From: Musa acuminata AAA Group | Taxonomy: Eukaryota > Streptophyta > Magnoliopsida > Zingiberales > Musaceae | Assembly (NCBI RefSeq): GCF_036884655.1 | Contig: NC_088347.1 | Coordinates: forward strand, 16,849,501 to 16,913,500 | Direction: 5' to 3' | Length of the DNA stretch: 64,000 nt | Shown: piece by piece, positions 56,665 through 64,000 of the stretch | Layout: every line of letters starts with the position of its first letter | Position numbering within the stretch: the first letter of the stretch is position 1 | The notes under the pieces: model-generated | Told to the model about the DNA's origin: nothing | What the model saw: only the letters and a program-made list of their open reading frames with translations | Databases searched by the model: none | Made by a program: the position numbers and the translations under genes

Positions 56665-57398
56665 TACGCCGATTCGAAGCTCTTGGTTGCGTTGAGGTTC
56701 TTTTTATTGCGTTCTTTTTCTGTTCGTAGGATTTATAAAAAAAAAGAATATTTCATCGATCTGTTCTAGGGTTTCTTCGAGCTATTACTTTTGGTCTATA
56801 TACATACATCAGACTATAAGTTGTTAATTTCTTTGGTTATGATTGCTTACAGTACTTTGTACCATCGTTCTTTGATAGTTCATCTGTTGCTTGTTACATA
56901 TGTAACCCATATGATTTGGATCTTACGATAAGATTCGGATCTTCTTTTTTCATCTTAACATTCTCCTTTTTGGGTATGAGATATCTCTGGCTACAATGTT
57001 TATCGTGGCCTGTGGAAATGCTAATTGATAGCTAGATCTGATATCCATTTCTATCTCCGATAAGTAGATTTATTCAACTTCAGATGCAGATTTGAAATTG
57101 TAGTTGGAAAATAAGATCTAGAGTTGACTAATGAAGTCCTATCTGTTATATGTATTACTAAACTCACAAGCAGAAGCTGCGATTCAAGTCTCCAGCTATT
57201 CCTTTTCTTAGGAATTAGTAAGTTTCCTAGCTTGTAAGCTGGGAGAACTCTTCGATTTGATGTAAGAATATCGTATCTCTATTACATATTTGTTAGTCAA
57301 GTTAGCAAACTAAATTTTCCATTGATTGATGAATTCTTTGATTAGGCTTTTTTTTGGGAAGAAATTGGATCTCAACCTGTCCTAGATATATCGTCTTT
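56665..57398. other. PRA1 3' region
   Basis: AT-rich and without coding signal; the first part is probably the PRA1 3' UTR. Confidence 0.5.
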
Positions 57399-57663
57399 GA
57401 TTTCAGATATAGGTTAGGGAATCAAAATGAATTCTAACTTTTGTAACCATTGACATAATAGTTGGAAGTTAAGAAGATGTGATTACAGTAGATCTTCTTT
57501 ATGTTATAGTTCAAAACTGATGGAGTAGGCTTTTGATTTCAGATATAGGTTAGGGAATCAAAATAATTTATAACTTTTGTAAACATTTAAAGAATAGTTG
57601 GAAGTCAAGAGGATGTGATTACAATAGACCGTCTTTATGTTGTTATAGGTCAAAACTGATGGG
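57399..57663. repeat. tandem duplication of about 135 bp
   Basis: Unit 1 (57399-57534) and unit 2 (57535-57663) both run from GATTTCAGATATAGGTTAGG to TCAAAACTGATGG, with scattered substitutions and small indels. Unit 2 is therefore old. Confidence 0.85.
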
Positions 57664-59435
57664 GGTGGGTTTCCCAGTTTAATATGATGCATGTAGGCTT
57701 ATTCCCCGTGAAAGTCTTATACAACATTATACTGAGAGTAAATCTCTGCCATCTGCTGTCTATGTTTGATTAGACAGTAAAAGCTGTGGATTTGGCATAT
57801 TCTTAGAGTGATGTTGTGTTTCTGAGACACAACAGAGTGTCATACAAAGTTTTCTTGTGAGGTACTGGATCTTCTAGGGGCATTTGTTTGGTTCACTGAT
57901 CACATATGTGATCATAACGATTTATGCTAATAGATTGTGCCTTTTTGTGATCATAATGGTATGTGCTAATAGGTTTCGGCTTTGTTCTCTACCTGGAGTC
58001 AACATCTCAACCATTCAACTTTTTCCAGTGACCTATGTATGGCTTTGTGCACATGCTTGCCATTTTGGAGTTCCTGAAACAGGATTTCTATTTTTTTTAT
58101 GCAACTCAAACATGATTATTACTGTGTACATGCATCTACATAACCAGAAATACCTATTCGTCAATGCTAACTGCGTCACGACAATCATAACATACGGTTG
58201 AAAGACAACTCAATGGCTTGGATTGAATGATCTTTTATGTTGTTTCTTCTCTTCTCTTCTCTTCGTCCTACAGGTCCTCTCTTTTCTGCTAGATATTTGC
58301 GTGAAAAATTAGTCCAGAATGAGCCATTATTTCCAGTATGTCCTGGCTATGCTTCATTCGTTGTCATTGATCTCTATCAGGTGAAAGCACACACGTTATG
58401 TGATTTCAACATTATGTAATTTGAACAGTATCTGTAGGTCATGCTGTCACTGCATAATAAACTTTTGTTTTCTTTCTCTTCAAAATTGAGCATTGATATA
58501 TAAATAACAAAGAATAGGTTCACGAATGAAAATGTTGTGGGGGTAAAAACTTGTGTTGGGTTGGGAAAACGACGGAAGGAATTTATGTTTTTGTCATGTG
58601 AAAAGGTTGTCGCACTTAATCTGTGGCCGCGCTTTGTACTGTTTCTGATTTCCTAGTATACACCATCTTTTAAAAGATTATCTGCTTTTCTCTCTTCACC
58701 GCACGTGCTGTGTGCAGAAACTGTGGTTTGGTTGAATCTCCTGCTAAGAAGAATCATCAGCACGTCCTGCAGTTTGCTGCTGCCGCCATGTGTGATCGGG
58801 TTCCCAAGAGTGCTGCAGAGACTAACAAGTGTGGATGCAAGTTGCACATGATTCCAACAGGAAATGAAGAGTTCAGTGAAATGATGAATTGTAAAATGGT
58901 GCAAGTCCCATTAGGGAAGATAGCATTCATGGGCTCGAAAACAGACCAAAATACCGTGCACTTCAATTCTCCTCTTTGGGTTATCACACCATTACTCATC
59001 CAGCATTATAATCACTGCACAAAATGGTTGATATAGCAAGCTAAAAAAGAAATAAAGAACAGTTAATTGCATGGAAAATTAAAAGTATGCAATATTATCA
59101 GCGTGGTCGCTTCAATGCAAGCTAACTTCCGCATAAAACTTAACTAGAAAGCCTTCATACGTGATTATTTGAAATTTTAAATAGAGTACGTTTTTATGGA
59201 TAATCAAAATATTTAACACGACGTTGACGGAGGAAAATAAAAATCTTCGATAAAAAACCTTTAAAGTGTATACATTATCCGATGATGTGTATGAGAGCAG
59301 GAATGCCCAAAAAGAACCATTGATCGTCATCCACAATACCTTGCGGGGATGATATACATGGATAAGGGTGATAGTCGACGCGGTCGAGAGAGCCCAGCAA
59401 ACGCGTGTCAACTGGGAAGTCATCGTGTGGATAAC
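57664..59435. other. intergenic, no gene recognised
   Basis: Small ORFs (for example 58237-58419 and 58710-59036, +) lack motifs. Possible UTR or noncoding RNA sequence, but I see no support for a gene. Confidence 0.45.
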
Positions 59436-59714
59436 TGTTACGCTGAATAGCTGTTACCTTACCTAATAAATATGAGAGTGAATATCTATTGTTCTCTGTA
59501 TATTTCACTGTAGCGCATCTGTGGTAATTTATGATAACAATCAAGGTCTCTCGAGATCTCCCTCAATAATATTCAAGATCTCCTCAACTATAAGGAAATA
59601 TCATAAATTTATTGAGAAAAATTTGTCTCTGTTGAGAAAAATTTTTCCTTCTTACATGTATAAATAGGGGTATTGTTTCAAACTCAAGAATATCTTCATA
59701 TTTTATTTTTAACA
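59436..59714 (+). repeat. LTR of a small third copia family
   Basis: Inverted ends TGTTA...TAACA, 279 bp, with TATAAATA near 59660 and the PBS TGGTATCAGAG at 59715-59725. Leader sequence continues to 59860, where E2 is inserted. I cannot place its coding part in the window. Confidence 0.62.
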
Positions 59715-59860
59715 TGGTATCAGAGTAGTAGCCCTAGTGATCTCAGAGCACTCTATGCTTTCGCACCCTGCCTCGATAGAGGAATTCGTGACTGGTCGGC
59801 TGCTAACTCCACCTGTTGTTGTATTTGGCCCGGAGTACGTTGTGCTATGTGAGTACACTG
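59715..59860 (+). mobile_element. PBS and leader fragment of the small copia, cut by E2
   Basis: TGGTATCAGAGTAGTAGCC and about 130 bp of leader, up to CACTG before the E2 LTR; CACTG would be the left target duplication. Confidence 0.55.
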
Positions 59861-61352
59861 TGTTAGGATCAAGAGTCAGCACTAAGAGAGGAGGTGAATT
59901 AGTGCAGTGGAAAGATTACGTCTCGATTAAAATTTCGTTCGATAAAAATCGTTTCCGATGAAAACCTTTTCGTAAAGATCTTAACTTGAAACCCATTTGT
60001 AAATGTATTGAAAGTAGTAAGCGATTAAAGAGGTTTGCAGTAAAGATAAATTGCACAAAGGAAATGCAAACAAGATTTTAGAGTGGTTCGATCAACGTGA
60101 CTTATATCCACTTTCGGCTTCCTCCTTCGACGAGGTCACCGGCGTCCACTAGAGGCCTTCCTTCAATAGGCGAAGGCCAATCATCTTTTACACCCCTTTT
60201 CTCCTTTTCACGGGTTTAGGAGATAACCCTTATAAGCACTCACTTACTCCTTTCTCAAACTAGTCTAACACTTAGAAGAGGGAGAGGCGAATACATAAGA
60301 TTTTAGCGGTGTTTCTTTTTTTTTTTTAACTCTTTGTGCTTATGTATTTTAACCAGGGATAAGAGGGGTATTTATAGGCTTCAAGTTGATTCAAACTTAG
60401 AGCATAAAACTTTTTCATCCCGAGTTCCCTAGGCACGTGCGGTACCACCGCCTAGTGTCAGTCTAACACTAACACTACCTTGGGCGGTACCACCACCCAG
60501 GTCTAGCATACCACCGCCTGGGGGGCAGTGCTCGACGGTATCATCACTTGACATAGTCTCGAAGATTGTGTCACGACGGTGAGACTTCTTGGGGTACCGT
60601 TTGGGCTTCTTATTGGGCCCAACATAGTTCTTACATAGGTCTAGCTAGCCCCTAATTGGGTTGGCCCAAATCCAATCCCAATTATGTGCTAACTACGAAA
60701 TCCTAAGACATTTGCTAAGCAAAACAAGTCCCTATGCCTATTCTTTCGACGAACTTCTAGACTTCACGACGATCTTCTTGGCGAGTTCCGACAAGCTTCT
60801 ATAGCAAGCTCCGAGACTTTTCGGCTAGTTCCTCCAGAACTTCCGACGAACATCTGGACTTTCGACGAACTCTCGAACTCCTAATGTAATCGCGTCCTTG
60901 ACTCTAGGACTTCATTTTGCTTCATGCCTTGCTATCGTAGTTAATCCTGCACATGTAAAAACACACTTCGATCTATACTATTAATACTAAGCATTAATCA
61001 AGTTGCCCGACATGTCATTGGTCCCTCGATGCTTCGTCCGATACTTCGGTGTATTGTCCTCTCTTGCGGCCTATTGCCCAATCGACTAGTTGACTCCGCA
61101 ACTCCGATATCCTTGGCGCAATATTCGCTCTTCTTGGCCCGATGCTCGAATCCATGGTCTGAAGCCTTTTATCGATACGTCGACCGATCCACTAGCCCGA
61201 CGTTCAATCTTTTGACATGTTCCTCTGGCCCAATATGATTTTTCCTACTTTAATTGTCTCATCATGATCAAAGCATCCTACGTCACTCAAAATACAGATT
61301 AAAACATAAACACATATCAATTGGTTTCATCATCAAAATACAAGATTTAACA
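59861..61352 (-). repeat. E2 3' LTR
   Basis: TGTTAGGATCAAG...AAGATTTAACA, 1492 bp. TATTTATA near 60369; inverted repeats at 60438-60580. Confidence 0.92.
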
Positions 61353-63217
61353 ATCTCGTCCTTTTTGATGATGACAACCAATCGACAACAGAGTTAACCT
61401 TAACTTCCGGAGTTTAAACAAACTCCCACTATCAATATGCCGTATTGATAGAAACTCTCGGATTCAAAAATCCAAGCAAAATGTCATGATCAAATTATGC
61501 ATGACATCAACATACTTCCCCCCCTTTGTCATCAACAAAAAGGAGAAGATCCACTTTCTAGATGTTTGACATAATAGTTTCAAATCGTTGCATAATAAAT
61601 CTTGAAGTTCTACCATCATGCAATTTTGATATTATCATAGATATGCAAGGTAGTGAGATAGCAATTTCTACAACATATAAGCTAGTAAATTTTACAACAT
61701 TTTAGAACATGCGAGCTAGCAGTTTTGAGATGTTCAAGAAACAACACTTGCTTCTTGAAATATACAAGTTGCAAGCTAGCAATTTTTTGCTTCCTTTGCA
61801 ATGTTTGAGCGAGCAATTTTGCTTCCGTTGCAAAGTGCAGGTTAGCATGTTTTGCATCTTGAGATAGGCAAGATAGCACTTTGGTATGCAAATTTATAGT
61901 ATGCAAGCTATCAAATTTTACACATAAAAAGTTAGTAAAATTTTACATCTTTTGAGATGTGCAAGATGGACTATTTTGCCTCTTTTTGAAATGTGTAACT
62001 TGACAAACATTGCTTCTCTTGAGATTTGCAAGATAGCACTTCTTGCTTTCTTTTTGAGATTAGCAAGCTAGCAAGTTTGCCTCTTTTCGAATTATGCAAA
62101 CTAACAAATTTGCTTTCTAGCAAGTTTTGCTCCCCCTTTGTCATTGTCAAAAAGAAGGGAAGACCCTTTACATCAATTTTCAAATTATAACGAAGGTAAG
62201 GTAACAAAAATGAAAAATCAAGTCATGAATATCAAAACAATTTTTCATCATGAATATTTCATCATTGCATGCATCAAAATAATATCATGAATGTTTCATG
62301 CATTCATATCATCACATGAAGAATATAAAAAAGAACTTGGTGATGAGATATACTTCATAAATTCAAAGAATTTTACATAAGAAAATTTAAGTCATAAACC
62401 TTAAGAGATGTTATGAGAGAACACGTAAATGATCTTGATTCATGTATAATATCTCTTAATTCATTATGAATCATAAAAATTATAATTCCAAAAAATCAAG
62501 AGAAATCGTGATTCATTTTAACAAATCTCCTCTTAAATAAATAACGTAAAGAATTATTAGGAGATCATGAAAAATCTTGATTCATATAAAAGATTTCATG
62601 AGAGATTATGATTTCGATAAAACTCATTCAAATTCATCAAATCATTTTCATAGTCCAAGAGATTCACAAAAGCATAATATATATGGTTTCATTAATCTTT
62701 TATCAAAAAATCAATAAGATAGAGATGTTTCATCTTAAGTTATTGGTTTCATACAAGTATACGTTTATCTTTTTATTGCAAATAAAAACATGCATCAACT
62801 TTTAGGATCGAAAAGTGAATTTCGTCATAAAAACCATCAAGACCAATAAATCACAAAAATCATGTATAACTTTAAAATCTCATGCATAAAGTCATCAATC
62901 ATGGTATCAAAATATTTAATATTTTCATTACATCATTATGCATTACTTCAAATCAAACATGATTTCATTTAATCAAAATCGAGAAATAACATTGGAAATC
63001 AACATGATACACATTATTACTTCTTAAAAAAATATTTATAGGATCATAATTAGATTTAAATCTAACATTTTATTCCATTAACATAAAACATATAATTTCA
63101 TTATCATTTTCAAAATTACTAGCATGATCATAATTTTTACATTTTCATTTTTAAACATGCAATTTTCAAGAAAAAATAATTCTAAACTAAATTAAAATAA
63201 TGTATCATGAAAAGCAT
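61353..63217 (-). repeat. PPT and AT-rich spacer of E2
   Basis: PPT complement ATCTCGTCCTTTTTG at 61353. PPT-like motifs at 61516-61546 and 62131-62157. GCAAGCTAGCAA-type repeats at 61640-62120. No protein signal. Confidence 0.75.
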
Positions 63218-64000
63218 CATGTAATTTCGAAGTAAATTAATGGGGTTTCGATTACCTCATCGTCAAAAGTTGTTAAGGCATAGTTTGCCGCCTCGCCTTT
63301 CTTGAGTTTCTCCTTGTCTTCGGAGGAGCTTGATTCATCCCAATTTTTGTTCTTCTTGCGTTCAAAGCAAGTAGTTACGTTCTTTTTGTTCTTTAATTTT
63401 TATTTTATGAACTTTTTAAATTTCTTAGTGAGTTCAAGTTCACCACCACTTGAGCTTATGCTCGAGTGGTCTTCAAATGTTTTAAGTTTGAAATCTTTCC
63501 TATTCTTTGGAAGGTGGTTCTTGAGTTCTTCCCTGCATTATACGTCATTTCATAGGTCATCAAAGATTCTATTAGTTTTTCGATCAAAAAAGTATTTAAA
63601 ATTTTTGATTCTTGAATAGTGATTACTTTTGAATCCCAAGTTTTAGAAAGTGAGCACAAAATTTTATTAACGAGTTCAAAATTCGAAAAGCTACCAAGTG
63701 CTTTTAGACTATTGACGACATCCGTAAAACTGGTGTACATATCTCCAATAGTCTCTCTTGGTTCCATACAAAACATCTCAAAATCGTGCATCAAAAGGTT
63801 AATCTTAGAATCTTTAACTCTATTTGTGCCTTCGTGTGTGATTTCGAGAATATGCCAAATATCGAAGGTCGTTTCGCACAAAGAAACCCGATTAAATTTA
63901 TTTTTATCTAAAGCACAAAATAGAGTATTCATAGCTCTAGCATTTAAAGAAAACGTCTTCTTCTCCAAATCATTCCAATCTTTCATTGGAAGAGAAGACA
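63218..64000 (-). pseudogene. copia gag pseudogene of E2 (partial)
   Basis: 63986-63456 reads MKDWNDLEKKTFSLNARAMN, CETTFDIWHILEITHEGTNRVKDS, MEPRETIGDMYTSFTDVVNSL and FELVNKILCSLSKTWD. A frame change follows. The C-terminal part has a Lys-rich and acidic stretch with WDESSSSEDKEK and ends TPLIYFEIT and TGA, as in E1. The CCHC zinc knuckle is reduced to one Cys (TCFERKKNKN). The N terminus is beyond the window. Confidence 0.8.

Larger units (their letters stand above)
59861..64000 (-). mobile_element. E2: gag-only family K LTR retrotransposon (3' half)
   Basis: 3' LTR (59861-61352), PPT complement, 1.87 kb AT-rich spacer, then gag running off the window end. No pol lies between PPT and gag, which confirms the layout seen in E1. 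Confidence 0.82.

Noticed and set aside
58710..59036. Cys-containing ORF downstream of PRA1
   Set aside because: It starts at GTG after a possible AG acceptor but shows no conserved Cys pattern; chance cannot be excluded.

Overview
This window is plant nuclear DNA, about 80% of it nested Ty1-copia LTR retrotransposons. The evidence is tRNA-iMet-type primer binding sites, copia gag and pol motifs, spliceosomal introns, a xylan O-acetyltransferase (TBL) gene and a GC-rich PRA1 gene. The GC-rich PRA1 coding sequence suggests a monocot. My impression that the repeats look like those of Zingiberales (banana relatives) is from memory and is not shown by the window. I see no prokaryotic genes, CRISPR arrays, tRNA or rRNA genes.

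Two copia families account for the repeats. Family K has LTR ends TGTTGAATC...CCTAACA and arrays of GGCGGT/ACCGCC inverted repeats upstream of a TATA box. Its members are element A (+, 3983-12288), element C' (-, 30622-40376), a solo LTR (46697-48845), and two gag-only non-autonomous copies, E1 (-, 1-12453, hosting A) and E2 (-, 59861 to the window end). A row of shrunken K units links E1 to an LTR piece ending at 24814. Family D has LTR ends TGCTAGTCAT...TTTCCCAACA. Its members are D (+, 13639-22797, target duplication TTAAA), D' (+, 24815-43961, hosting C'), and the tail fragment D'' (43962-45714).

The order of insertion can be read from the junctions. A sits in the E1 LTR. D sits in a K-family LTR fragment (B2). 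C' sits in the integrase of D'. E2 sits in the leader of a small unrelated copia (59436-59860). All coding regions are damaged, mostly by stops at Trp, Gln or Arg codons plus small indels. The best preserved is the reverse transcriptase reading frame of C', with YVDD intact. C' also carries an extra ORF after pol, with its own candidate promoter.

From about 48.85 to 59.4 kb lies a gene island with no recognised retrotransposon: a six-exon TBL33-like Golgi xylan O-acetyltransferase (51406-53279, +) and an intronless PRA1 family B gene (55981-56664, +). The two genes act separately, in cell-wall polysaccharide acetylation and in vesicle traffic. Most of the remaining sequence is AT-rich intergenic DNA with microsatellites.
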